A stretch of DNA of 64,000 bases from Theropithecus gelada (GCF_003255815.1 NC_037670.1:58600724-58664723); one strand, 5' to 3'; shown: positions 12,681 through 24,026, numbered from the stretch's first letter. Made by a program: numbers and translations. Notes: generated by a model from the sequence alone, not told the origin.

Positions 12681-12869
12681 AACTTTTTTTCTTTCCTCTT
12701 CAACACTACAGTCTTCAAGTGGAGTTCTAATTAAAGCTGCCCTACTTACTCCTGTAACAACAAAGTACTAACTTTATTATTTTTTCTTGCTCTCCTGCCT
12801 CCCTGGTAGCTGGTAAACTGCTGCTTACCTTTTAGGATGCAAATTAAATCTCCTCATTCCCCTGTTCCG
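12681..12869. other. Unassigned sequence
   Basis: Short spacer between an MLT1 LTR and an L2 tail. Confidence 0.5.
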
Positions 12870-13375
12870 ATAGCCTTACAATAAAATCCAGAAGCTTGAC
12901 CTACATGATCACACTCTAGGACACCTTCCTAACCTCATTATCTTCAAACTGTCCCTTTGCGTTGTCTTCCGCAGATATACTGCCTCCTCAGTGTCCACTG
13001 AGAATGCCAAGGAGATGCTTCTGATTCTTGTTCTCCTCTCTGCATGTCCCTGCAAAATCCATTTAGATAACCCTCTTTCTCTCTTTTAGGTTTCTGCTCA
13101 CACATCTCTGCTCAGATGTCTCTTATTTCCTTTTCTTTTTTCCCTCCTACTACCCTATTGAGCGTTACTTTCCCTTTTAGAGCCTAGTGCTACCTAATAC
13201 CATCTTACAAATTATTTGTTTTCTAATGTCTTTCTCTCCCATCTAGAACATAAGTTTTATGAGAGGAGAAATCTTGTTTTATTCACCACCGTATCCAGGG
13301 AACCTGTAGTAAGTGTGGAGGTACTGATGAAATATTTGTTGGATGGGTAGATCAATAAATACATGAATGGCAGAA
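12870..13375 (+). mobile_element. L2 LINE 3' end
   Basis: Classic L2 tail order: 'aataaaatccagaagcttga' near 12881, a C/T-rich middle, 'tagaacataagttttatgag' near 13246, and 'gatgaaatatttgttggatg' near 13327 leading to an AATAAATACATGAATGG end. Confidence 0.85.
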
Positions 13376-13833
13376 AAATAATTTCGATGCAGTGGGTTGA
13401 TTGGAAATTAGAGAGAAGCATTCAGTTTGGTGTGACTGTTCCCTTATGCAGCCTAGCACATGCTACCCACTGACCACCAGCAGTGAGTGGGATTTCATGT
13501 GGACTAGCATCTTCCTTTCTCAAGGTGCGACACTTTCAACATTTTCTTGCCAACTCTGCCCTTCTAATTCAGACTCTATGGAGGGTGTCTTGCCTAGATC
13601 TCCTCTACTGAGCCCTTGAAAGAAACCTGCACATTTTCTACAAGATAAAATCTGAGTTGGTCTTTTGTGTTCCTCAATCTCTTCCTTTTTATTCTATTTA
13701 AAGTATAATTAATCTATATTCCCAATTTCTACTATTGTTGAAGGTAGTTTTCATATCAACTGTTTTCTGAGAAGGGAGGTCTGAATGCTTAGAACATTTT
13801 TTTCCATTATTCCCAGAAATTTGGCTGTGTCAT
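13376..13833. other. Unassigned sequence
   Basis: No feature recognised. Confidence 0.5.
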
Positions 13834-14281
13834 TGTGGCAGGCAGGGTAATGGTCCCCCAGAGATGTCCACCAGTCAATCCTCAGAACTGTGACTAGGTT
13901 ACTTTATATGACAAAGATGATTTTGTAGACGTGATTAAGGATCCTGAAATGAGACAATTATCCTGGGCCTAGTGTCCTCACAAAGGTCTTTATAAGTAAA
14001 AGAAAGAGGCAGGACACACAGAAGGAGATGTAACAATAGAAGCAGAGGTCAAAGTGATGAGAGAACAGAGGCAGGAGCCAAGGAATATGGGTAGCCCCCG
14101 GAAGCTGAAAAAGGCAAATACAACTATTTTCTCCTGAAGCCTCCAGAAGGAATGTCTCCCTCCATTTTAACCCAGTGGCGCCATTTCAGACATTTTATCT
14201 CCGAGAACTGTAAGACAAATTTTTGTTGTGTTAAGCCACTAAGGGTGCAGCTATTTGTTACACCAGCAATAGGAACCAAAG
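13834..14281 (+). mobile_element. MLT1-like LTR (solo)
   Basis: Begins TGTGGCAGGCAGGGTAATGG and keeps the family order: 'ccagagatgtccaccagtca', 'aagatgattttgtagacgtg', 'cctgggcctagtgtcctcac', 'gcctccagaaggaa', 'gagaactgtaagacaaattt', 'ttaagccactaagggtg', 'ttgttacaccagcaatagga'. A second copy of the same family sits at 43196-43703, also plus strand. I place it in the MaLR/MLT1 group from memory. Confidence 0.85.
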
Positions 14282-14743
14282 TGCCGTCATCTGGTATCCT
14301 GTAAATAATACTAGAATATTAACAGAAGGAAACACACTTCCAACTAATTCTTTCAGGAAGGAAAGGAAAATATCCAAGTTTTGGTAGCAGTGTTTTGCCC
14401 TCCTATACCCCAGTGGCCCCCTCAATTTGTGCCCTGGTTTCCTACCAGGTTAAGAGTCATGCATAGCTCAGTCCACACTTTCTTCTTGATCAATGTTCTT
14501 CCAATCCAATCTACTCTTTGCAAACCCTTACCCCAAGGAATTAATAGGTCGTGTTTTCCACATTCCCCTTCACTAACTTGGGCCTTGATTCCAGTGAACA
14601 TGGCCTAGGATCCATATGCTTATCATACAATTAGTTTGAATATGAGAAATATAGATAAATAGTCCTGTTACCATATTTCATCTCTCAGATTACACCACCA
14701 TTGAATTTCACCTTGTAATTAAATTGAGCCTGGATTTGTCTTA
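14282..14743. other. Unassigned sequence
   Basis: No feature recognised; one 75-codon frame (14381-14608) is unsupported. Confidence 0.5.
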
Positions 14744-14790
14744 TTAGTTTGGTGCAAACCTAATTGTGGTTTTTGCCATTACTTTTAATG
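14744..14790 (+). mobile_element. MADE1 mariner MITE, one half
   Basis: Matches the MADE1 left half: TTAGTTTGGTGCAAACC, then TAATTGTGGTTTTTGCC and ATTACTTTTAATG. The right half is missing. Confidence 0.9.
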
Positions 14791-14824
14791 CAATGAGCCT
14801 TAGAAGCTTACATGATAGAAGTTC

Positions 14825-15265
14825 TGCTTAGCTCTGCAACCTCATCTGGCTCCACTTTCTCTGTGGCTTTTGTGCCTCAACCGCAGGGACTCTCTTTCTT
14901 TTCCTTCAATATGTTAAGATCGCTCTCTACTCAGGGCCTTTGCTGATGCAATTTCCTGTGCCTAGAATGTCTTCTGCCCCATCCTTTCTCCTAGTTTACC
15001 CTTTAATACTTCAGCAGTCTCCTGAGGAACGCCTTCCATTCCATTATTATTCAGAGGACATTAGGCCCTCTGTTACATTCTCTCTGCTCTCCGTATCTTT
15101 CCTCTAAGGCACTGATCCCAGCAGTTATTTACTAACAATTAGGTTTCACTGCTTGCCTCCTCCGTTTGGTAAAGATAGGCACCGTATCTGTCCTTGCCTT
15201 TTATTTGCAGCAATTAGCAGAGGACCTGGCATCTGGAAGCATTACAAAAAATGCAGATGATATGT
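14825..15265 (+). mobile_element. L2 LINE 3' end
   Basis: Contains the well known L2 block 'cagggcctttgctgatgcaa' near 14935, followed by 'ttcctgtgcctagaatgtct', 'cctgaggaacgccttcc' and 'aggcaccgtatctgtccttg', ending after 'ggacctggcatctgg' near 15235. Confidence 0.88.
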
Positions 15266-17146
15266 TCTTGTGTTCCCTGTCACTGAAACTTTAAGTTACT
15301 ATGGGCACAATCTAAGTTATGACATTCATTACTAAAAGATAGTACTTTACATTTCTTTTCATCTCAAGGTCTCAGATTCCTCTGTTAATGATTTCATCAT
15401 GATATCCCATTATGCTAACCACTAAGCAATGTTCTCTTTTTATAATTATAAATTGAAATGACAGAAGAAAATTGAAGTAGAGGCAAAAATGTCTTTGAAA
15501 GATTCACAGGGAATGACCCAGCTCATACAGATTTAAAATACTTTCAAGTCATTCTTTTCCCCAGGAGTAATTCTTTTCTTCTCTATATTTACATAATTAA
15601 TAAATATATTTTTCTCCATATATATACATATATACATGCATATGTTCTACATAAGAGAAATCCTTTATTTCAGCAATGGATTGGAATGAACAAATCTATC
15701 ATTTTCCCTTGTGTAGGCAATTGTGTCATTCCATAATTGGCTCTAGGTTATGGACTTCTCTGTTTCACGTTATAATACCTTACATGTGTACCATGTTTTC
15801 TCTATGCAAAAAGTATTACTTTAAACAGCCCATTTTTTTTTTCTTTAAACTCTTGCTTTCCAGAGCTATGTTAAACATTTGGAACTAAGTTGAAAAAACC
15901 TTGAGACGAGTTAATTTTAATATCAAGTCATATTTAACTAGATTATGATATCTTTTGTTGTACTACAAGGAATTCTCAAAGGTTATCTTTTACATGAACT
16001 TGGCAAATTTATAAACAATGTCCTTTATAAAAGCTTTCTAAAAGAATTTCTTACTAGATCTAAAGCCAACTTTGACAGTGATGAAAGTAAATTTTCCTTG
16101 CCAACTGTTTCATTGCTTAATTTGTCTTATAATTAAAATATGTTCCCTTTTATTTAATCCATGCTTTCTCAACCACACACTCAGCCATTTTTATTTCTCT
16201 TATTTAATCTCATAATAATAATTGCTGTCTTTTCTCTGCATTAGACATTAATGGCAGTTTGGGCTAAATTTTTATTGTAATAGCATGTCACTATTCTCCA
16301 TCCAGCAAAAATTATTCTGAGTTTCCTTTCAATATTGAAATATGGCTCTATAGTTTATGTCATTCAATTTCATACATAGCTTGAAAAGACAGATTGTATT
16401 TTTAATGATTTATGTATATTCATATTGCAATTTCCTTCATATTCAAGATGTAATTTATGGCATCTGATTGAAGGGCACCTTCAAGTAGTTATGCCTTAGG
16501 TGGAATAATGTATATGTTTACTACTTTTGCAATGAGTTGAGATATGTTTTGACACTCAAACAGAAAGGTCTGAATTCACATACATTCTATTTTTAAAGAT
16601 AGCTAAGTTTAGTTTATCATATAAAGGATTTCAATAAGGTATATCTTTAATAGTTTTGATGTACCTTTTTCTCCTTGAGAATGCCACAAATACTTAGTGC
16701 TTTGTTCTTAAGATTCAGTCTATTTTTTCTGAAAATGAATTGATATACCCAAATCAAAGTGGGCAAACTGAAATGGAAGAGGGAGTAGTAAAACATCTAG
16801 CCTTTATTCCTCCCAAATTCTTCTCAAATATGATAGTATCTCATGTATTTGAGACTGTTTTAATGCCTAAACTTGATTTATATTTCTAGCAGTTTCAAGG
16901 AATTATTTCACATTGGCAGCATGATCAAGTATTGCTGGAATGCAGTGTGGTTTTAAAAACTACAAGTGAAAACCACAGCCCCTAGAAAAATAATTCTGGA
17001 ATTTAACAGAACCACAGTTGGGGAATTCATTCATAAAATTCTCATTAATTCCAATGGAAGTTATTTTAAGAGATATTGATTAGTAGTATATTCTCTTACT
17101 AATCACTGCTGGTCACTATTAATATTGATCCCCTAACCACTAATTT
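15266..17146. other. Repeat-poor unassigned stretch
   Basis: Nearly 1.9 kb with no transposon I recognise. AT-rich steps occur at 15595-15650. A short perfect hairpin (8-bp arms GTGGTTTT/AAAACCAC) sits at 16947-16976. Two 63-70 codon frames (15676-15888, 15945-16136) have no support as genes. Confidence 0.5.
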
Positions 17147-17190
17147 ACTAGGCTGGTGCAAAAGTAATGGTGCTTTTTGCACCAACCTAA
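17147..17190 (+). mobile_element. MADE1 MITE with internal deletion
   Basis: Terminal inverted repeats are clear: CTAGGCTGGTGCAAAA at the left and TTTTGCACCAACCTAA at the right, with only ~10 bases between. A full MADE1 is about 80 bases, so the centre is lost. It is flanked on the left by TA. Confidence 0.92.
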
Positions 17191-19005
17191 TGTAAGCAAT
17201 TGGTTCCAAGTAGTATTAACCACACATATCAAAAAAGAAATAGACTGCATAAGTCAGTGATTTCTAAATGACATTTATATACAAATTCTATTAATTTCAC
17301 TAGTAATCAAACATATTTTTCTTTGTTTTTTCCTCCCTAGACATGGGAGTCTACTTCTTCTTAAGTGAACCTCCAGCAGTGCCCCCCAAAAAGCTGTTTT
17401 GTAAAGAATCAAGGATTACCTTCCAGCAATGCCTGCGTTAACTGTCATCGCTCCAGTCTTCTGCTCTCCACTCTCCACCAGCAGGAGAGGAGCTGACTTC
17501 CTGTCCTTGGAGCTGTCCGGTGTCACTGACCCAGCCCTCTAACTTCCTGGCTTTTCACTAATTCCTCCATCTGCTGGTGCCTCAATTTTTGACGGGAAAT
17601 TTTTTATTTAATTAATATGAAGAAGAAAATAGATTTCAAAATTTCAAGCAAAATTGTGTCTAATTTTTGAGGTTTGTAAGAAAATTCATTTACACATAAA
17701 AAAGTGAGGAGGAATTTCATTCTATAAATTCTGTCCTACACTCAGATATTTCAGTGTAGGCTGCAGGTCTTCCTGAATTTCTCATTAATCTGATTTTGTG
17801 TTGAAAACTATTAGAGGGAGTTTGCTGAGGAAAAGCATTTTTACAGGTAGTTCTGTGTCCATTTTCTTTGAATACCCCTCAGCACAGAGCAAGAAGCTCT
17901 GTAACATGCATTAGCACTAATTGAAGGGTTTATTACATGGATACTGGACTCTATGAAACTTTAAAGAAGAGAGTTTTTAAGAATATTTTATTTAATATCC
18001 TCTAAATTTATGATCAGCATCTTTTAATTGATGTTTACTTTGGTTTATGGCTTTTTTAAAGTTTCATTGCAGATAAAGGATTATGAGTATGTTTAGTTGT
18101 AAACATGACACGTATAGACTTTCTGAATTCAGCAAAGTGTGGAAGTAATAGGCCAATAAATTACTGCTAAGTAGCTGGGTTTAAAAAAAACAAACAAAAC
18201 TAAACACGGCATTGCAGATTCCTACTGTGAGCTTTTCTTTTTTATTTTTTCTTTCTTTTTTGAATAATATATGTGCAATCATTCTCCCCAGAACTATCAC
18301 AGCTTGAATTGAAATAATCGCTCTAATTTCTATGGCAAAAGAAAAAAATAACACCCTCATTTGTGCTGATAAAATGCAACTTGTGGCAACTCCAATCCTG
18401 TGGTTTTAATGTGATTCAGAAGGCTGTCTGCAATAAAGGAATGTATTAGAGATACTAAAAGCTGATACCATTTTGTTTTTTGTAAAGTTCTGGAACAATT
18501 CGGCTGATGAGGGAAAATGTGCTTTAGATTTTCTGATAAGTGATTTTCCGTTCACCAAAATTTATTTCCATATCCAGAAACTTTATTTTGTGAAGCCTTC
18601 TCAATCCATGGGGTACCCATGGGCTTCTAGTATTATGTGCTGGATGTAATTGCAGTTTGCACAAACCTCTTACAAATGGCAACTAAAAGTTGTCAAAAGG
18701 TAAGAAATAAAGGGGCTGGTTGGTTTGACTAGAATAAAATATTTCTAGGGAATTGATTTCACTTTAGACTGTTTCAAAGGACACTCTAAGAACAGAAACC
18801 ATGAAGATGTTTTATTTACCTGGCACTAATGTCCACAGAAAACAACCTGAGACAAGAGGTTACACAAATTTGGGATTTCAAGTTGTCAGAGGAGTTGGAA
18901 GTGCCTTACCCCTTGTTATCCTCCCAGAACCTCTGGAGGTCAGGTAGGGTCCTTTCGACTTTCAGGGCTTTGAAAAGTTAAATGGTTCTAATCATCTTCT
19001 GGACA
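17191..19005. other. Repeat-poor unassigned stretch
   Basis: About 1.8 kb without recognised transposons. A local GC rise at 17345-17580 follows a long pyrimidine tract and AG (17318-17340) that resembles a 3' splice site. A diverged MIR-like patch may lie at 18890-18990. No coding exon can be supported. Confidence 0.45.
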
Positions 19006-19009
19006 AGTT

Positions 19010-19258
19010 CTGTCCTGGCAACTCCATTGAAAAGATTACATTTCCACTTTTCCTCCAACTGGTTCACTACATTCCTCTAAAGTTTCCCTACACCTCTAAT
19101 CTCCTTATAGCATTGCATGAATGAATTACTTTAATGCATATTGTTGTTTCTCTGTCTAGTCCATTAGAACGTAAGTGCCACAGAACAGGGATATTTGTCT
19201 TTTTGCTCCCTGGTGCTGAAATCAGTAACTTGTGATACTCAATAAACAGTCTTTAGGT
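19010..19258 (+). mobile_element. L2 LINE 3' end
   Basis: Ends in the L2 pattern: 'ccattagaacgtaagtgcca' near 19161, 'cagggatatttgtcttttt' near 19185, and 'tgatactcaataaacagtc' near 19233. Confidence 0.78.
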
Positions 19259-19329
19259 GACTGGGTTGTTCCTATAGCCACAGACCAGTAAAGCTGCAGT
19301 GCTTTAATGGGTTTGTAGTACTCAGGAGT

Positions 19330-19920
19330 CCTTGGGAAAGGAACCAGCAGTGGATTTGGGGTAGAAAAGGAATCTTGAGTGATAGGTGTATTCAATTCCT
19401 GTGCCAGAGGGACAAGATGGCCTATGAATAATGATGGCCCTCTGCTTGGCCCAGGCCATAGTCCTAGACACCCAAAAGATGCCCAAGTAGATCAAACCAC
19501 CACCCCTCTCTGCAAGGCCTCTTCTGATCTCCCATACAACGTAAGTCAGGGGACAGCCCCTTCTGTTAGGAGAAGGGAGAATCTCTGTTCCTATGAACTC
19601 GTGGCTCTGTGAGCCATTCTAGCAAAATATTGAACTTAAGGAGGGGTTCATGGGAACCCTTGACTTGTAGCCAAGTTGGACAGAAATCTGGGTAACATAA
19701 GGACCCACTACTTGTGTTGAGTGTGTGAAGTGGGGTACGGTTTCGTGGGACTGATCCCTTTACCTATGGGGTCTGCATTAACTTCAGGTAGTCAGTATCA
19801 TAACTGAATTTAAGATACCCAGTTGGTGTTTGGAGGATTGGAGAATTAGTCGGTGTGGGAAAACACACACACACATACCACACACAGACAAGCACACACC
19901 ACACATACCTCACATACGAG
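19330..19920 (+). repeat. LTR/ERV-like block, family not assigned
   Basis: The 'tgtagccaagttggacagaa', 'gtgggactgatccctttacc', 'ggtctgcattaacttcagg' and 'ggtgtgggaaaacacacaca' blocks recall a dispersed primate LTR or ERV-associated repeat. I cannot name it. Ends are approximate and the strand is a guess from the order I remember. Confidence 0.45.
19863..19917. repeat. Imperfect (CA)n tract
   Basis: CA-rich run with ATACCA, AGACAAG and CTCA interruptions. Confidence 0.9.
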
Positions 19921-20560
19921 GTTTTACACATTTGACATTGGAGTGAAGTGCTGAGTGTGGTAAACAGGTTGTCTTTTCTATACAACCTTCAAGACTCCAA
20001 TTTATGTATGTTAGATCTTCTGTTTTTCATCATTTTGTTCCTCTGTGCTTCATTCTAGACCTTGGGTGAAGAAAAATTATCTAGGCTATCTGGATAATAG
20101 GCTACACTTTGAAAACTGCTTCCCTATGGTGCCACTCTTCAAAATTTCAACCCGCTCTCCCTTCTTAATGGGCTCTAAGTCTGGATTGTTTTTCTTCTTA
20201 GCAGCATGAGTCATTAGAAAGCATTATTCACTTTCTCAGTCTCTCTGAACCTCCCCTAAATGAGCAGATTCTGCCAGGAAATACCTAAAAAACAGTGTTC
20301 CAATCTCTGAATTTTCTCTTTCCTGGGAGTCTCAAATATATAATTCTTCACTACCCCTTTGACTTTACATTGCCTTAATATACATACTTAAAATACTTCC
20401 TTTAGCTTTCTCAGTTGTTCTTTTGGGAAAGATTGTTCAAACCCTTGTGCCACTTATAACTGACAACAGATCTCTCTCCATTTTACACTGGACAAAGTTT
20501 TAGCTGTTATCTTCAATGCAAAAATAATCAGAAAGTTAAAATGTGATATTTTAGAATATT
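19921..20560. other. Unassigned sequence
   Basis: No feature recognised. Confidence 0.5.
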
Positions 20561-20562
20561 CT

Positions 20563-20718
20563 AATTAGCCCAGCATGGTGGCGCGTGCCTGTAGTCCCAG
20601 CTACTCGGGAGGCTGAGGCAGGAGAATCCCTTGAACCCAGGAGGCAGAGGTTGTGGTGAGCAGAGATGGTGCCATTGCACTCCAGCCTGGGCAACAGAGC
20701 GAGACTTAATCTTTAAAA
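20563..20718 (+). mobile_element. Alu SINE, right arm only
   Basis: Starts inside the element at 'tagcccagcatggtggcgcg' and runs through the right monomer ('aggctgaggcaggagaatcc', 'attgcactccagcctgggca') to 'agcgagacttaatcttt'. The left monomer is missing. Confidence 0.96.
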
Positions 20719-20830
20719 TATGTATAACTTCACATACATAGGGAATTTTCATTCTGAACATTTGTGTAATGAAGGGTGCACATCATAGCCATGGTTAAAT
20801 TTGTTAGTAAATAAAAAGCCATAGGTTTTT

Positions 20831-22049
20831 AAAAAGTTTTTTTGTTTAGGTATTTTTATTTCTCCAAATTTGTTGTTTATCAGGAGTGACTGGAATAAAA
20901 AATATAATTGAGTCCCATCATCATGATCATCATGAAAATGGCTTTAAGAGAAAACTGGTCAGATGAATATTATTTTCAATCAATAAACAGTTGCCACTGA
21001 TAAACTAACAGCCAGGAGTCTGTCAAGAATGCTCAAGATATGTTATATGATACAACATGCCTGTTCACAGGGGGAAAAAAACACTGGAAATAACTTACGT
21101 GTACTTCTTGATTTCATCAAACAAGATAAGCACAAAAGCACCACCCATGCCTCTGAGAACACTGGACTATGCACCCTTGAAAAAAGCTTTGCCTCCTTCA
21201 TCACCAGCAATCATCCTCCAGCAGTCAACGTGCCTGTGTGCATGATGTCGGTTCCTTTGCGCCCCGACTGCATAGTAATGCGGGGCAAACGATGTCAAAT
21301 GAATAGGAAGTCAACCCAGAAAAGGCAGTGACAGTCTGTGTGGTCATCCAGCTGATGATGATGTGAGTGTTCTTGGGATCCGGAAGCATTCCCTTTGCAG
21401 TGTCATAGATACCGAAGCAGGCAGCTAGGATAATATCCTGAACAGACACGTTAAGGCCTTGGTACAGGCCCTTAATCCCGTCAGATTTGCAGATCTTAAC
21501 CAGGCTGTCACCGAGGCCTCGGAATTCCCTTTCAGCTCCAGTTACCCATATTAGCTGCTAGACGGGTACGGGCAAAATCAAGAGGGTACACAAAACACAA
21601 GGATGTGGCCCCAGCGGCACCGCCTGATGCCAGATTCCCTCAAAGTAGCTCCAAAACTGAGTCTTTTGTCCACACCACCCAGGAAGGTCTGCTTGTGTTT
21701 GTCTTTGAAGGCAAAGTTAAAAGCCTGGGTGGGGAAGTATCTGATGACATTGGCCGAGTTACCGCGCTAGAACAGGACTCCCTGCTTCTTGGGAATACGG
21801 CCACGCAGTCTGTAATGCCCTTGTGTTGCTTATCTGCGGTCATCTGCTTGCTGGCATGCTGCACCTGCAGCAGCAGCTTGACCCGCTCGATGGGCGCTAC
21901 CGCTGTCTTGGAGATGGCTGCGGGCACTCCACCTGCCAGGAAGTCCTTGGCGAAGGACACAACGATACCTGTCATGTTGAAAGGAAAGAGGAGGCAGGCT
22001 GCTGCGGGACGGGACCGGGCCAGGAACCAGCTTTGACTCCGGGGCTTCC
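20831..22049 (-). pseudogene. SLC25A5: Processed pseudogene of SLC25A5 (ADP/ATP translocase 2)
   Basis: The parent is the inner-mitochondrial-membrane ADP/ATP exchanger. Reading the minus strand, the start codon is at 21975-21973 and the opening residues include VSFAKDFLAGGV and AISKTAVAPIERVKLLLQ. Residue choices TADKQ (21.84 kb) and GLTSY (about 21.3 kb) favour SLC25A5 over SLC25A4/A6. A second piece (21225-21449) keeps GIYDTAKGMLPDPKNTH. The stop codon is at 21097-21095, so the span is 881 bp against 897 bp for the 298-residue parent. Damage includes a one-base loss after codon GV-D-C-V (frameshift near 21810) and a Trp-to-stop change (TGG to TAG) near 21770. All exons are joined without introns and a 3' UTR follows, with AATAAA at 20860-20855, so this is an LINE-mediated retrocopy. 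Possible target duplication TAGGTTTTT flanks it (20822-20830, 22050-22058). Not functional. Confidence 0.95.
20855..20860 (-). promoter_or_regulatory. Retained poly(A) signal of SLC25A5 retrocopy
   Basis: AATAAA on the minus strand, just before the pseudogene 3' end; a short T-run on the plus strand (20837-20843) is the remnant of the A-tail. Confidence 0.75.
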
Positions 22050-22360
22050 TAGGTTTTTGTATTAAGCAATTCCTAGGATTCTCCTTCCGCCGTGAAAAAC
22101 ACTCCGACCGGTTGAATTTTGACACATTAAAAGAGGGCATAGGGTTTGTGGGAATGTGCAGAGATGCTTTCCTTTTCTGTTTGAATAAACGTCTGTACCT
22201 TTTCACAGGTCCTAAGGAAAGCAGACCGTGTCAAATACACCACACGGAGGTACTCAGAGGTGTGTTTCTGTCGTCCTCTAGCTAAGGAGTGCTTTCACAT
22301 CCTCAGTTCACAGACGCCACTGAGATTCTGATGAAAACATCTGAGTTGTCTTCCTTAAAA
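22050..22360. other. Unassigned sequence
   Basis: Spacer upstream of the retrocopy. An antisense frame of 188 codons starts here and enters the pseudogene; only its inner part is translocase-derived. Confidence 0.5.
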
Positions 22361-22364
22361 GGGA

Positions 22365-22401
<37 letters not shown>

Positions 22402-22497
22402 GACAAAGAGAGACAGAGAGACAGACAGAAAGAAGGAAAGAAAGAAAGGAAGAAAGAAAGAAAGAAAGAAAGAAGGAAAGAGAAAGAAAGAAAGAAA

Positions 22498-22577
<80 letters not shown>

Positions 22578-22579
22578 AA
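22361..22579. repeat. Polypurine tract: (GA)n then (GAAA)n
   Basis: An almost pure purine run of about 219 bases. It starts as (AG)n to about 22404, passes through AGAC-containing units to 22430, then is (AAAG/GAAA)n with GGAA and AAAAAG breaks. The two long 'ORFs' here, one Lys/Arg/Glu-rich and one Phe/Leu/Ser-rich, are translations of the repeat. Confidence 0.98.
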
Positions 22580-23064
22580 ACCCCGAAAGATGAGTATAGT
22601 TTCAGGGATTCCAAAGACAAAGCCTATTCATGGACCCCAGGGTAAAACTTCCGATCTGGTTGGAAAAGTCTGGAGACTGTTCAGTCCAGATCCAGTTGTG
22701 AATGTGCCACCCACATGCCCTGTGTATTTACATGTTAGAAGGCAATGCTTGAAATTCTTTCCACTTGCTGCTGCAACCCAGCTACATCCCCTGAAACCAG
22801 CTCATCAGAAACTCACTTTCATAATCAGAAAAGCAGCACATGGAGAAGCAAAACACATGCCTGAGAGTAGCTATTTTCATGTAAGATGGTGCTCAGTAAC
22901 GTCTATTTTTAAAATTACATACACACATATTTAAAACTGAAATAATATAATTTATTAAAAACATTCTTGAAAGTTCACCCCCACGACTTTTTTTGTTGTT
23001 GTTTTGTATGATCTTACATCACCACTACTTCATACCACTTTATATGGTTAACACTTATATCTAG

Positions 23065-23127
23065 AGAGAACATATGCATGTTCTCTATATGTATATGTTT
23101 AAGAAACATGAATATATGTTTCTTAAA
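23065..23127. repeat. Two adjacent perfect inverted repeats
   Basis: First: arms AGAGAACAT / ATGTTCTCT with a 4-base loop (23065-23086). Second: arms TTTAAGAAACAT / ATGTTTCTTAAA with a 6-base loop (23098-23127). They are separated by 11 bases. Confidence 0.95.
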
Positions 23128-24026
23128 GGCTAAGTTTAAGAAAATGTTTTTAAGCATTCCTTTATTTCATTATTTTGCACATTCATTTGAAAATGTTTTC
23201 TTGCTGAGAAGCAACATAAAATAGAAAATTTCTGTGTAGAACAAAGAAGATATTCTGTTTTTATATTTTATATTTCTATCATAGTGCATAAAAAATCAGG
23301 AAAGTGATGCCCTAATATAGTTTAATTTTATTAATTTTTGTTATTTTTAGTTTTTTTAAACAACTAAAAGTCTTTAATTCTAAACTGACAAAAAATTACC
23401 TATTTAATTATAGAATAGCTGAAATACAGCAAATCCTTATTAATTTAGAGTCTATTAGTAAAGTATTAGAAATAATTTGAAAAGGAAGAATGCTATTTAT
23501 GCAATTTAGAGATAAACCATGTTGACAAGTGAGTTAAGTGTAAATAAGATTTTATAAGGGGTATTTGCTATTCTAAGAGAAGGAATTTTCCATCATATTA
23601 ACATTAATTTGGTGAGTCAATTCTGAAACCTGTTTTTTTTTTTTTCCTGTGCCTTAGTGTAGATCCAGTGGGTCCTCTGTGCTGCTGAACATTATTAGCA
23701 TAGTTCATTATGCCATTCACATGTAAGAGACTGGCTCTTCTATTTGGCATTCTAGAATTTATTCTGTGCTTCATATAGAGAACTCACCATGCTCCTGTTA
23801 ATCTAAATGAGTGTGGAAATCAGTGGGCTGTATGAATTGGGTGATAGTGTCTATAACATTACACCTAATGCTAAAAGCAACAAAGGCCAAAATGATCAGT
23901 TAGACTATAAAAAATAGTATGTTTGCAGTTATTTTTCATCATATGGAAACCAAAATCAGATATATTCACTTATGTGAATGAGGGAAGCAAAAGCAAGTGA
24001 ACAGTGAGGTTCAGCAATGAACAGAG

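Noticed and set aside
18606..18625. CCATGGGGTACCCATGG near-palindrome
   Set aside because: Imperfect by one base and short; likely chance.
18890..18990. Possible inverted MIR
   Set aside because: Only a loose resemblance around 'cctctggaggtcaggtaggg'; too diverged to claim without alignment.
21605..22206. 143-codon plus and 188-codon minus open frames
   Set aside because: The plus frame is the antisense shadow of the SLC25A5 retrocopy. The minus frame joins unrelated upstream sequence to the first part of the retrocopy and ends in the shifted frame.
22289..22645. Long Lys/Glu/Arg-rich and Phe/Leu-rich frames on both strands
   Set aside because: Both are translations of the GA/GAAA simple repeat.
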